Assembly (NCBI GenBank): GCA_029204225.1
Contig: CM055099.1
Span: 63,254,142-63,318,141 of the forward strand
Source: Diphasiastrum complanatum
Taxonomy: Eukaryota > Streptophyta > Lycopodiopsida > Lycopodiales > Lycopodiaceae
Reading direction: 5' to 3'
Length of the DNA stretch: 64,000 nucleotides
In this document: piece by piece, positions 1 to 11,194 of the stretch
How the letters are laid out: each line of letters starts with the position of its first letter
Numbering within the stretch: position 1 is the first letter of the stretch
Notes under the pieces: generated by a model
What the model saw: the letters and a program-made list of their open reading frames with translations, nothing else
Databases searched by the model: none
Told to the model about the DNA's origin: nothing
Program-made: the position numbers and the translations under genes

Positions 1-257
1 TGAATGAGAAAAGCTAAAAGCCTAAAGCAAATAGCAAAATAGCAAAAGCTAATTGCTAATAATACTACCTATATTTGGTAAAGACCAAAAATGAACTTCT
101 AAGTATTAAATAGATCCTAATCTATTTGTAGTGCGCCCACCTATATGCATAAGCCTTAAAAAATAAATCTCCTATAAATAGAATGGCTCCTAAAAATAGC
201 ACGCAGGCATGGCCAAACTATCATTAAGGGGTATCAAATAAACATTAATTCCTAACA
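1..257 (-). repeat. Partial copia LTR (5' end of a 3' LTR), cut by window start
   Basis: On the minus strand a purine tract TAAGGGGCAG is followed at 257 by TGTTAGGAATTAATG, the usual layout of polypurine tract then LTR start. Directly upstream (minus strand) is the C-terminal end of a copia RNase H frame, which supports a 3' LTR. The LTR runs out of the window, so its other end and length are not visible. Nothing else is seen in this stretch. Confidence 0.55.
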
Positions 258-340
258 CTGCCCCTTAAAGTTTACTTTGTTATCTATTACTCCTAGAAGT
301 TCTTTAAACTTCTGAAGAACTGGCATATATTTCATGAAGC
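252..340 (-). pseudogene. Copia pol C-terminal scrap
   Basis: The minus-strand frame ends with residues LLGVIDNKVNFKGQC then a stop. Copia polyproteins typically finish just before the polypurine tract with a similar '..F..LLG......KG.C' tail after RNase H. Only about 25 codons remain before the sequence changes to a plus-strand copia integrase piece, so this is the truncated 3' end of one element abutting another. Confidence 0.5.
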
Positions 341-668
341 ACAAATATGAAGCTTTCAGATTCTTCAAAGAATATAAAGAGAATGTAGAGTTGCAGACGT
401 GCAAAAGGATCAAAGCTCTTAGGAGCGACAACGACGGTGAATACATCTCAAACGAGTTCAAAGACTATTGTTTAGCTATAGGCATCGAAAAACAATTTGT
501 TGCTTCCTATTCTCCACAGTTAAATGGGCTGGCCGAAAGGAAGAACGGGACTTTAGTAGAGTCTGCCAAATGCGTGATTAATCATGCTTCATTTCCAAAA
601 TCGTTTTGACAACAGCTTATGTGCAGAACCGATGTATTACTAAAGGCTTACCAGATAGCAAAACTCCT
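334..668 (+). pseudogene. Copia integrase core fragment
   Basis: The frame contains ALRSDNDGEYISNEFKDY and, further on, SPQLNGLAERKNGTLVESAK. These are the second Asp and the Glu regions of the DDE integrase catalytic triad in Ty1/copia elements. It stops at 607-609, after which a different frame still reads copia-like sequence for about 20 codons. The closest relative in the window is the copia family at 18.6-19.2 kb (ALRSDDGGEYISTEFKDY). N-terminal zinc-binding part, RT and RNase H are absent: a broken fragment about 110 codons long. Confidence 0.75.
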
Positions 669-671
669 ATA

Positions 672-731
672 TGAAAAGTGATTACAAAATGGTGTCACAT
701 CCCTACTTATAGACAAAGCTAGGGTTAGGGT
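672..731 (-). repeat. 60-bp LTR core shared in inverted orientation with 50590-50645
   Basis: Read on the minus strand this stretch (CCTAACCCTAGCTTTGTCTA..., then GGATGTGACACC) is nearly identical to the plus strand around 50590-50645, where it sits just before a long GA tract in a Ty3-type LTR. It includes a TATA-like CTATAAG. It lies between the Ty3 pol relic and the copia integrase fragment, so it is probably a leftover LTR scrap. Confidence 0.6.
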
Positions 732-2676
732 GTCACGATATTGACAAATGACATGGTAGACAAGTGATGGTAGGTCCGGTATAGAGGAATTTGATCCACG
801 ATGGCCGGCGTTTTGAAGGCTTTGTTGGGATCAGTAGACATAAGTTGCCTGCTCAAGAAACGGATCAGAAAATCCTTTCCATATTCACCTGGTTGTGCAA
901 GGAGACCTCCTATGGCATACTTACTTGCGTCGGTATGCACATGGAATTCCTTCGTATAGTCTGGAGAATGAAGTATGGGGGCTGTGGTGAGCGATGTCTT
1001 TAACTTCTCAAAAGCTTTGATGTGCTCTTCGGTCCATCTATGGTCTACCACAACTAAATAAACGAGTCGCGCCTTACCGGCGTAATCGATTATGAAGATG
1101 TTGTGGCCTAGGAACATGTAAACTTCCTTCATTGTTGTGGGTAAAGGCATCTCAACTATCACCTTGATCTTTGAAGGATTTGTAGAAATACCATCATTTG
1201 AAATGATATGTCCAAGGACAACCCCATGGGTTACCTAGATTTGACGTTTCTCAGGGTTTAGTGAGATTCCAAACCTATGACAGTGAATACATATCTTTTC
1301 TAGTGCTTCGAGGTGCTTGTCCACGAAGGAATGTACACCAAGGTCATCAAGATAGATCTCGACAATCCTGTGTAGCAAGTCTTGGAAGGCCATTTGCATG
1401 AACCTATGAAACGTTGAAGGGGCATTGCATAAGCCAAAAGACATGACATTATAAGCATAAACACCATTTTTTGTGGCAAACGCGATTTTGTGTCTATCTT
1501 TTCGAGCAATTTGTACCAAAAAATAGCCACTAAACCCATCCAAAAAGCTGAAAGCTTCAGCACCTGCCATTTCCTCAAGGATTTGTGTAACTAAGGGTAA
1601 GGAAAAATGGTCTTTTTTTGGAACTGCGTTAAGATTCTTTAGATTGATGCACATACGAAGCTTGCCGTTTTTCTTGGATACTATCACAATGGGTGATACC
1701 CAATCAGTATGTTGGACCTCATAGATGAAGCCAACATCCAACAATTTCTTAATATCTTCATCGATCCGCTCGCGATAAACAGGGTTACTTCGGTATGGCT
1801 TAGCCTAAATAGGCTTAGCGTTCTCCTCTAAAGGAATAGTATGGACCGCTACTTTAGGCGGGACCCCTTTCATTTCAGTATAATTCCATGCAAATGCATC
1901 CCTGTATTTGCGGAGTAAGGTCTCCAGATCAAAAAGTTGACCTGACGTGAAGTGGGCTCCGACGTGAACAATGCGATCCACATCCTCATCAAGATCTTTA
2001 AGATTTAGCGCTATGGTTTTAGCTGGTCCTTCAAAGGATTGGGAAACGTTTGTAGGTTCCCTTTGTGGTTGTCGCAGCTGGATGACTACGTCATCAAGTG
2101 TGAAGTCCTTAAACTTGCTTGGTAGATCAAAAGGTGGTTCCACAAAGTTCTTTGAAACTTTGGGAATCACTTGTGTGGATGCGCTATCAGATGTGGAAGC
2201 TTGATCGGGTGGGTTGTCCTTTGCCTGTTCAAACAATGGCCTGATAGGTTGCTTAAGCTTCTCGCGCATTTGTTTTTGTCTCTCGGTAAATTTTGTATTA
2301 AGAATGGGATTTTTTGGAACTAAGGTTTTCTGATTTGTTGGGGAGGTAGTGTGGTTGCCTCACAAATCAATTCTTCGTCTATTGTATCCCAGACTTCGTC
2401 TAGATACATATCCCATGTGTACACTTTGGGTTTGGGCCTATATGTTTGTGTGTTGGGTACTTTGGAGGTCAGTTGCACATGAGCCAAAGGCCCTGGCAAC
2501 TTGATCTCTTGTGGAATCGATTTCGGCGGATAACGTTTGTTATCTAGATAAATGAGCACATGTTCATCCATCATTTCAACATCATTCATATAAAGAATAC
2601 CTTCTTCCGAAACTTGTGCGGTGGAGACACTAGGTTCTCCTGGGCACCAAGCTATGGGAATTGGGTCGATCATCAT
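725..2676 (-). pseudogene. Ty3-type pol relic (linker, RT, RNase H)
   Basis: Minus-strand frames in order: 2676-2320 and 2269-1805 (region before RT, with LLRKYRDAFAWNYTEMKGV), 1744-1235 (reverse transcriptase with DWVSPIVIVSKKNGKLRMC, FSFLDGFSGY, MSFGLCNAPSTFHRFMQ and the active-site box IYLDDLG), and 1162-725 (end of RT and RNase H: FHVHTDASKYAIGGLLAQ). Order and motifs are those of Ty3 pol. Stops or frameshifts separate the segments (around 2300, 1775 and 1200) and integrase is missing. The element would have copied its RNA into DNA; this copy is dead. It is related to, but clearly diverged from, the plus-strand Ty3 pol at 8586-10467. Confidence 0.85.
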
Positions 2677-2835
2677 AAGGGGAGTGATGAGTGTATCTGT
2701 TAAAAATTCACAATTCTAGCTTGACTAGTTTTGGTCATATGACTTGTAAATAGTTAGATGATCATGATGTGGCTTGTCACACGTGCCAAATAGCATAGGA
2801 TTCCATTCATAAGGATGTTCTCAAGTAGACCTAAG

Positions 2836-3379
2836 TGTTAGAACCTTTGGAATGAGTCCAAATTATGCTTAGATACAAGAGAGAAAAAATAGGAGCTATT
2901 TTTGGTAATTTTTGCATTGTTGAGGGATCTCCAAGATTCCAACCCTAACTTGGTAGGGATGAAAGATCCACCAAAATTAGCATTAGGGATAGGTTTAGGG
3001 CTACTCATACCTACCCAAAACCGTGATGGATCATGTATATATAGGTGATGATATCTCACCAAAATCAATCAAGCAATTTCATGTTTTTTCTCTCATAATG
3101 GTGCAATTGCTCTCTATGTTCATAATTGTTTGAGTACTTGTGATTAATAATGATTATAGGATTGAATGTAGGTCTGGTGTACAGTACTCAGACTGTGGGA
3201 GGCCGTACTTTCACACGTGTGAAGCCTTCTTCAAGGATTTGGGCCATTTAGTGAGGTTCAAGCATAGATTTTTGATGGATTTTGATGGTTCAACTTGTGC
3301 TAATCTTATGAAATCATAATTTATTGTTTCCCTCATCATTTCAAGTGTTTTAGGATCCTTATTTGCTGTAATTTTTACA
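2836..3379 (+). repeat. 5' LTR of copia element
   Basis: The stretch starts TGTTAGAACC and ends TTTTTACA immediately before a tRNA-Met-type primer site at 3380. A TATA-like run TATATATA lies near 3035. The 3' end is secure because of the primer site; the 5' end is inferred from TG and the 544-bp length. No second copy of this LTR is visible, since the element is truncated at 7163. A possible target-site repeat CTAAG lies at 2831-2835 but its partner is lost. The short gap 2677-2835 shows nothing recognisable. Confidence 0.6.
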
Positions 3380-3391
3380 TGGTATCAGAGC
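3380..3391 (+). promoter_or_regulatory. Primer binding site (initiator Met-tRNA type)
   Basis: TGGTATCAGAGC is the classic plant copia primer site complementary to the 3' end of initiator methionine tRNA, and it directly follows the LTR end. Confidence 0.85.
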
Positions 3392-4191
3392 CTAAAGGCT
3401 GAAATGAGCTAAATCCTTAGTTTTCATTCAATTTGATCACAATTTTTGATCTAAATCTTGTGTAGATTGGATCTTAGCATCTAGTATTGATTTTAGGAAC
3501 TCAAAGTGAGTCAAATACATTGGAGATTGGTGTTGTGTGACTTCATGTGCAGGTATTTAGGTGTCTAAAATCAGAGGCAAAGTTGAATTCAATTCACATT
3601 ACCAAGATAGCAAGTTTTGCTTGCTCCAAGCATTGATTTCTAAGCGAGTTTTGGAGGTGATTTCATAGAGGAGGCTTTCTAGAATTCAAGGAGAGGGAAG
3701 ATCAGAGTTTTGGGGAATCTTAAAGGCTTTTCTAAGGTGTAGTGGACACCTCCTAAAGTGATTTAGGTTCAGTCCAACCATTGCTTGACTTATGCACCAA
3801 ATTAGATCAATTTTTCATCAATTTTGATCATTTTTTGCTTGTGATTGGATAGTAGATTGTGTTGCATCCTCATTAAGTTCCATTTAGATCTTTTACAAGT
3901 GATTTTGGAAGTATATTAGGTTGCTGAAATTCACTCTTGATCAGATCATTTGGAAGCTTTAATGTTCTTTATAGAAAGAGGGGCAATTCTACTAGTATTG
4001 TCTACTTCAATCAAGCAAGTGCATTGTTTCTAGTATTCTATGATTTGATTTTGTTAGAGATCATTCTTAAATCTTTATAGGAAGACTATTACTGATCTTT
4101 TCAGGTCCCTAAGAAGTGGGATAAGGTAGATCTTCAATCAAATCAATAGAAGTAACCTTCATTTGTGTCAAGTCCTTGATTAGGAGACTAG
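3392..4191 (+). other. Untranslated leader of copia element
   Basis: About 800 bp between primer site and gag start. No long frame and no recognised motif; AT-rich with several GATC-containing stretches. Length is in the range for copia leaders. Confidence 0.5.
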
Positions 4192-7163
4192 ATGGCATCT
4201 ATAAATGCATATCTTTTGGATACTAATGAAAGGCTCAACAAAACTAACTATTCCATATGGAAAGTTAGAATGGAATCCATCATGATCATGCAAGATCTGA
4301 TGGAAATTGTAAATGGTAAGGAGGGTGAACCTATTCATTCTCAAGAAAAAGCCAAATACATCAAGAGGTGCAATGTTGCACTACATTGCATAAAAATGAA
4401 TGTTGCAAATGAACTCTTAAGAGAGGTAGGAGATTGCAATTCAGCTCAAGATGCTTGGGAGACTTTGCAAAAGGTCTATGAATCCAAGAACCAAACTAGA
4501 ATGTTAGCTTTGAAGAATCAAATCTATAGAAGCTATCAAAAGAAAGGAGAGAGTGCACATACTTTTGTTCTAAGAGTAAAGGAATTGAACAAAGAGCTAG
4601 CCTTTATAGGTGATCGTAAATGAAGAGCTTGTTCAACTCATATTGAATGGACTAAGCTTTGAATTTGACAATTTGGTTCAGGGATATGCAATTATGGGTA
4701 AGCTACCCATACTTGAAGAACTCCAAGGCACACTCATGGCCGAGGAATCTAGAAGGAGCCAAATGCAAGAGAGGATGGATAGGCTTTCCATCCAAGGTGG
4801 AGATGACCAAGCTCTCTTCACCAAAGGCAAAGGGAAGTCCAAAGGCAAAGGATCAACATTCAAGAAGTCTACAAAGCTTGAGGATCAAGAAGGACCCTCA
4901 AAGGCATCTCCATCAACCACCAAAGTCAAGAAGGACAAATCAAAGGTGAAGTGCTACTATTGTAGCAAGATGGGGCATTATGCCTCGGAATGCTTTAAGA
5001 GGAAGCAAGATCAAAGCCAAGCCAACATGAGCAAAGAGGAGGAGGAGGAGAGTTCACATGAGTACTCTCTCATGATGTCCATATTTTCTTCAACAAGCTT
5101 CAAAGGAGAAGATCCTTGGTGGATTGACTCGGGTGCTAGTTCACAAATGACTAGTAAAAGGGGGTTTTTCTCTTCTCTCTTATCTTATGATGGACCTATA
5201 AAGTCTATCTATACAGCAAATGATGAAGCTTGTAAGATTGAAGGAGTTGGTAGCATTTGCCTTTGCTTAGGATCTTCCAAAAAGATCAACATAGAAGGTG
5301 TTTTGTACATTCCTACAATAACAAAGAATCTACTAAGTGTTGGCCAAATGGTAGACAATGGTTTCAATGTTGACTTTGCTTCAAATGAATGTTTCATCAA
5401 GAAGGGTAAGATAGTGGCTAAGGGCACTAGACTTGGCAAACTTTATAAGTTGGATGCATTTGTGGATACTAATGTTGTCATGTTGGCCGAGAAGAGCAAG
5501 ATATCTACCTTTACTTTATAACACAAAAGACTTGGACATGTCAACTCGGGTTCCATGGAGGCTATGATCAAGGAGGAGTATGCTTTAGGCCTACCAAGGT
5601 CTATTGGGAAGGAAGACAAGGTTTGTGAAGCTTGTGCGTTATCCAAGGCACATAAGAAGGTGTTTCCTAACTCCATCACAAAGTCATCTCATCCTCTTGA
5701 ACTCATACACTCGGATGTGCACATTGCTAGCACCAAATCTAATGGAGGTTCATCCATGTTTTTAACCTTCATTGATGACTACTCAAGATATTGTTGAGTG
5801 TTCTTACTTTCCTTCAAGTCTCAAGTATTTGATACTTTTGTAAAGTTCAATTTGTTTGTTGAAAAGCATCATAATCATAGCATCAAGATTCTTAGAAGTG
5901 ACAATGGTGGAGAATTCATCTTCAATGAGTTCAAGGCCTTTTGTGAGGAGGAAGGGATCAAGAAAGAGACTTCTTATCCTTACACTCCTCAACAAAATGG
6001 AGTTGCTGAAAGAAGGAATAGAACATTATGTGAATGTTCTAAGGCTTTAAGATTAGATGCTTGTTTGCCCAAATCTTTTTGGGGTGAGTCTCTTGTATGT
6101 GCAAACTACTTGATGAATAGGGTGTCTTGCAAAGCAATTGAAGGCAAAACTCCTTATGAGATGTATGGAAAGAAACCCAATCTTAATCATTTGACAGTTT
6201 TTGGGTGTATATGTTATGTGCATGTGCCATTGGAAACAAGAACCAGGGAGGATCCATCTTCCACAAGAGGGATCATGCTTGGATATGCAAGCTCAAGCAA
6301 GGGCTATAAAGTATATCTCCCATCCTTGAACAAATTTGTTGCTTCAAGGGATGTCATCTTTGATGAACATCATATGCATATGCTTGAAGAAGACTCAAGT
6401 GCTCCAACAATCAAGAAGAAGATGGCCGAGGAGCAAGATCTTGGTTTTGAGGAGGAGCTCATGGAGGAGCAAGCACCAAACCCACCTATGACACCAAGGA
6501 GATCTTCAAGGGCAAAAGTGGAGCCATCAAGGCTCACATATCAAGGCAAAGGACAGCAAGTTGAGGGTATCTCATCCACTTTTTATGCTTTATCTAGTTT
6601 TGAAGAACCATCTAATGTTGAAGATGCATTGAACTCCAAAGAATGGTATAAAGCTATGTTGGATGAGTATGATGCCTTGATTGAGAATGAAACTTGGTTG
6701 CTTGTTGAGAGACCTCAAAGGAATGTAATAGGATGCAAGTGGGTCTTCAAGCTTAAGTTGAATGCAAATGGGAGTGTTAACAAACATAAAGCAAGATTAG
6801 TTGCAAAAGGTTATGCTCAAGAGAGAGGGATAGACTATGAGGAAACTTTTGCACCCGTGGCCAAGATGGTCACAATAAGGCTAATCATTGCACTTGCATC
6901 ACATTTTGGATGGATTCTATGTCAAATGGATGTCTCTAATGCTTTCTTGAATGTTTTTTTTGGAAGAGGATATCTATATGGAGCAGCCACAAGGGTTCAT
7001 CAAGCATGGAATGGAGAACAAAGTATGCCATCTCCAAAGAAGCATCTATGGCTTGAAGCAAGCCTCGAGATCTTGGAATTCAAGACTACATTGCTATCTT
7101 ATTTCACTTTCTTTTGTTCAAAGTGAATATGATCCCACTCTTTACATTAAGTTTGATGATGTT
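4192..7163 (+). pseudogene. Copia gag-pol, nearly intact but with four lesions and no 3' end
   Basis: Frame starts at ATG 4192 (MASINAYLLDTNERLNKTNY), giving a UBN2-type gag. Domains follow in copia order: zinc knuckle CYYCSKMGHYASEC (about 4952-4993), retropepsin WWIDSGASSQMT (5117), GAG-pre-integrase with LGHVNSGSMEAM, integrase with DDE positions LIHSDVH, RSDNGGEF and QQNGVAERRNRT (5700-6020), then RT with GCKWVFKLKLNANG and MDVSNAF. Lesions: a frameshift near 4615 in gag, a stop at 5519, a UGA in place of an expected Trp at 5795, and a frameshift at the T run 6954-6961. After YGLKQASRSW the sequence stops at about 7163, just before the YVDD active-site box, so RT is incomplete and RNase H is absent. 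Sequence from 7164 is Ty3. A cousin fragment lies at 48641-49990. Confidence 0.88.
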
Positions 7164-8093
7164 GGTAAAGATTAATTCGGTTGTATGGTCTGCCCAATGA
7201 CATTGTTACTAATAGAGATCCTAAGTTCACAGGTCACTTTTGGTCAGCAGTATTCCATAAACTTGAAACTTCTTTGAGTTTAGGTTCTTCTGATCATCCT
7301 GAATTAGATAGCTAGACAAAAAGCACTAGTCAAATTATGGAAGATATTTTGAGGACGTATGTTTCTCACAGGCAATCTCATTGGAAAGATTATTTCCCAC
7401 TGGTTGTCTGCATATAATAGTAGAAAACATTTTGCTATAGGTTACAGTCCTTTTATGCTTATGTATGGTTTTCAACCTAGATCTCTAGTAAATGTTGAGA
7501 CGAAGTCTGTTAAGATCCAGAAGGTTGCTAAATTTTTGCATGATATGCAAGAGATGTTGCAAGTGGCTAATGATAGTATCCGTAGTGCTCAAGATAGAGC
7601 TAAACACTATACCGATCTTAAGAGATCTCCAAGAGATTTTAAAGTTGATGATTGGGTATATCTTAGGATTCCAAAAGATTCTAGGATGTTACGTACAGGG
7701 AATCATTATAAGCTATCTACCCGTTATTGTGGACCTTCCAAGATTGTACATAGAATTGGTTCTTGGGCGTATGAGCTCGATCTTCAAGGAAAATCGACTG
7801 CACACCCAGTGTTTCATGTAAGTCATTTGAAACTAAGTTTACATGATGGTGATACAATTGGATTGGATGAGGATTTATTCGATTTGGAAGATTTGTTGCT
7901 TAGTGTACCTTTGAAACCTGAGAAAGTGCTCAGAACCAGAGATAACAATTGAGAAATTGTTCTATCTCCAAAAGCTTGATTTGGTGGAAGGGTCGTACTG
8001 AGGATGATGATTTATGAGAGAGAGTTGATAGCATAAAATTTTTTTTTCCGAAGTTTAGCTTCTAAGGATAGAAGCAGTTTAAGGAGGGAAGAA
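7164..8093 (+). pseudogene. Ty3 chromovirus-like integrase 3' part and polypurine tract
   Basis: The sequence is a second copy of 60735-61655. It encodes the integrase C-terminal half: PFMLMYGFQPRSLVNVETKS, DWVYLRIPKDSRML, and YELDLQGKSTAHPVFHVSHL (frame 7359-7952). The N-terminal part (about 7164-7358) is full of stops. The tail after 7952 is the degraded version of a chromodomain-like end seen intact at 61500-61627. A purine tract at 8079-8093 (AAGGAGGGAAGAA) precedes the LTR. The junction with copia at 7164 is abrupt, with a short AAAGATTA match, consistent with illegitimate recombination. Confidence 0.8.
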
Positions 8094-8585
8094 TGTTATG
8101 TCCATGACCAGTACATAGGATACAGTGTAATCCTAGTCTTGGATACATGGTACTCCAGTGAAACAAGCTGTTAGTTATGCCACATCATACTGGATGTGAA
8201 CTAATATCCTTGTGAGGCCCAGAACACACTAAATGGAGTTTAGACAAGGTATGAGACAATGTATGCATGTGTAGAGTTATCAATAGCAATTCTATGAATA
8301 GGTGGTCCATGCTTAGGACTCTATTCTAGATGAATCTATGTATAGGGAACTTAGGGCTATGCATGGCTATGTGCCCAGGAGCTTTTGGCTCTATTTGCCC
8401 TACTCCTCATTATGATTGTGGATTCATTGCCAAGCTCTCACTCTATATTCATGCTTCTTATTTCTTGGCTTGGGGGTGAGGCTTCTAGAGTTTGATTGGA
8501 TGCTTTTACTTGGTTGGGTGGTTCCTCCATAGTCTGTTATCCATTGTGTTTGTGATTTGTAAGCAGGATCTAAGGGTCCCTTATA
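8094..8585 (+). repeat. Ty3 LTR, copy A (lacks TATA box)
   Basis: Starts TGTTATGTCCATGACCAG after the polypurine tract and is homologous over its length to 55954-56455 and 61656-62175. Compared with those it has lost about 18 bp that contain TATATATTGGG (gap after 8394) and about 10 bp near 8190. It ends at CCCTTATA near 8585, where sequence switches to another Ty3 element. Confidence 0.85.
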
Positions 8586-10467
8586 CTAAGACTATGCATG
8601 ACATGCCACAGTACTTCAAGGATTACGAGATGGATGAAGTGGTAGTGGTTATGCCCAGAGCAAAGAGAGAACCCATAGAAGAACCTGCCAAGGAGCCGAT
8701 GTTTACGAAGGTCTAGCCAGAATGAAAGAGATAGATCTAGTTGAGAAAGGAGAAGAAAGTCATATGGTGTTTGTAGGAGAAGATATAGATGGAGAGGAAC
8801 TCAAGGATCTCAAAGCACTTCTTCACAAATACCATGACTTTCTTGCTTGGAATTACATTGAGCTGAAGGGACATATCGCTAGATGTAGTGGTTCACACCA
8901 TTCCACTGGTTGATGGTGCAAAACCCGCAATTAGTAGGCCTTATAGGTCCAATCCACACTACACGTAACTGATCGAAGAAGAATTGAAGAAGCTTCTAAA
9001 TGTAGGAATCATCTATGAGATGGAACACACCGATTGGATATCACCTATCGTGGTAGTACCTAAGAAAAATGGAAAACTTAGTATCTGTGTGGTTACAAGA
9101 AGCTGAATGTTGTAACCAACAAGGACTATTTTCCTTTACCATTCACAGAAAATGAATTAGAGAGAATAGTCGAAACATAAGCCTATAGTTTTCTAGATGG
9201 GTTTAGTGGCTATAACCAAGTGTAGATAGCCCCAAAGGATCAGCACAAAACTGCATTCTCCACGGAATGGAAAACATATGTCTACAAAGTGATGCCATTT
9301 GGATTGTGCAATGCTCTCATCACTTTCCAAAGAGTAATGAGTTATGCCTTCAAGGAATTTCTTTGGAAGTTTATTGAAATTTTTATGGACGACTTGTGTG
9401 TCCACTCCTCTAGAGCCCAACATCTAGCTTGCTTAGAAAAAGTGTTCATCTAGTGTCGATTATTCGACATATCCCTAAACTCGACCAAATGCCAATTTCT
9501 AGTCATGCACGACATAGTGCTAGGCCATGTAGTTTCGAGGCATGGTATCGCCATTGACGTCGACAAGATCCACATAATACTTGCTTTGCCTGATCCAAGA
9601 AGTGTGCGTGAGGTATACATTTTTATGGGGCATTGCAATTATTATCGGAGGTTTGTCTTGAATTTTGCTAAGCTGGCCCGTTTGATCTACCAGATGACCA
9701 TCCAACTAGAATGGACAGCTGAAGCCACTGAGGCTTTCCACAAACTCAAGAAGGCCATAGTTACTACACCAATCCTTTGACCCCCTATCTGGACCATATA
9801 ATTTCATGTCCATACAGACGTCTCTAAGTATGCCATAGGGAGTGTTCTGACATATCCTAGGATATCTTATGTCGGGACCTCCTCCCCCTGAGATGAGCAA
9901 AGTAGAATGACGCAGGTTAATCATTAAATCTACCCCTTTCACATTGATAGCAGGATAGCTTTATCGCATCTGTAATGACGAAATCATACGTCATTGTGTC
10001 CTACCGCACGAAGTGTCCCAAGTAGTAAGCATCACCCACGAAGGCATAGAGGGAGAGCATTTCGCTGCCGAAGCTACCAGTAAGAAAGTACTACAACATG
10101 GCCTGTGGTGGCCAACAATGTTCAAGGATATTCACTATCAGGTCAAAAGGTATGACGTGTGCCAACGGGTCAACCGAACCCAGGGAAAGGATAGAATGTC
10201 ATTACGACCTATACTGCTGAAATGTCATTTGAGAAATGGGGCATAGACTATGTCGACCCTATTAGTCCAACTGCCCGTGGCTCCCAAGCTTGATATATTA
10301 TCGATCGTAGTCATTGACTACTTGACCAAATGGGTAGAAGCCAAGGCTGTGAGGAAGGTTGATGCCAACTCCACTGCCAAATTCCTATATGCGAACATCT
10401 TAGTTCGTTTTGGGTGTTCACTAAAACTCGTGAGTGATCGCAGAATGCATTTTCTAAATGAGACTAT
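8586..10467 (+). pseudogene. Ty3-type pol relic: linker, RT, RNase H, integrase
   Basis: Reading through several stops, the order is: linker (8586-8910, LLHKYHDFLAWNYIELKG), RT from about 8890 (TDWISPIVVVPKKNGKL, YSFLDGFSGYNQV, VMPFGLCNALITFQRVM, active site FMDDLCVHSS), RT end (FMGHCNYYRRFVLNFAKLA, 9505-9780), RNase H start (FHVHTDVSKYAIGSVLT, about 9803), then integrase zinc-finger and core pieces (HGLWWPTMFKDIHYQVKRYD, VIDYLTKWVEAKAV, frames 10013-10660). The frame is cut at 10467 by a copia LTR inserted within the integrase core, after LVSDRRMHFLNETI. About half of RNase H is missing near 9870-9960. Not functional. Confidence 0.82.
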
Positions 10468-11194
10468 TGTCGCGAATGGATTTGTTTCGCGAACAAATTG
10501 TTTTCGTTTGGTTTTCTTACGCGGAAGCTTGCAAGATCCTAGGCACGCGACTACAGATCACAGAACAGAAATCGTTCTAGCAATCAAGACAATGAAAAAT
10601 CGGAGAGATGGACAAGAGAGAGGGAACAACTGTATTATCAGTTTGATTTTTTCAGAGTGAGATGATCAGTATCTCGCTTGTTGGCGGCCTGACACTCTGC
10701 TCAATTGCTGTGTTCTGCTCATTGGCAGACTTTCATGCACAGCTATTTTGCTTCTCTATTTTTTCTATTCTTTTGTTCACTATTCTCTCTCTTCTCTCTA
10801 TTGATCCAGAATTTTATTTATATCTCCATTGTGTGGAGTTTACACGATAGCTAAACAGAGAATTACAAGAGTAGTTAATGCTAATCAACTAGTTAGTTAC
10901 TCTCTGTTATGGCTACCTATTTCAGCTAAGTGTGAAGTTCAAGATTCCACGCCCGTTGAGCTGCCAATTGACAGTGTGAAAGATTTTTTTTATTTTTTTT
11001 TTCGTTTCGTGTCATGTCATGTCTTTTCGTCTTGGAGGCATGTTTGACTTTCATGAATCATTCGACCTTCGAGTTTCGCTTCGCTTCGTGTCTTAGGGTT
11101 TTCGAGGTATGTTGACTTTCAAGAATTGTTCGTCATTCGACCTTCGCTTCGTGTTGCATCGCGACAAAGTTGCAGGAGTTCACAATTTCTGACA
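10468..11194 (-). repeat. Copia LTR (family with partner at 62232-62957)
   Basis: On the minus strand it begins TGTCAG at 11194 and ends CGCGACA at 10468, near-perfect TGTCA/TGACA termini. Length 727 bp against 726 bp for the plus-strand copy at 62232. It follows the element's purine tract AAGAGGGAT, so it is the 3' LTR of the minus-strand copia element. It is inserted into a Ty3 integrase. The flanking five bases at 10463-10467 are ACTAT; the partner duplication was not found, because the 5' end of this element is lost. Confidence 0.85.

Noticed and set aside
10662-10850. Frame MISISLVGGLTLC... also seen on minus at 62557-62775
   Set aside because: Both are the same stretch of copia LTR read in the antisense direction; no independent evidence of a gene.
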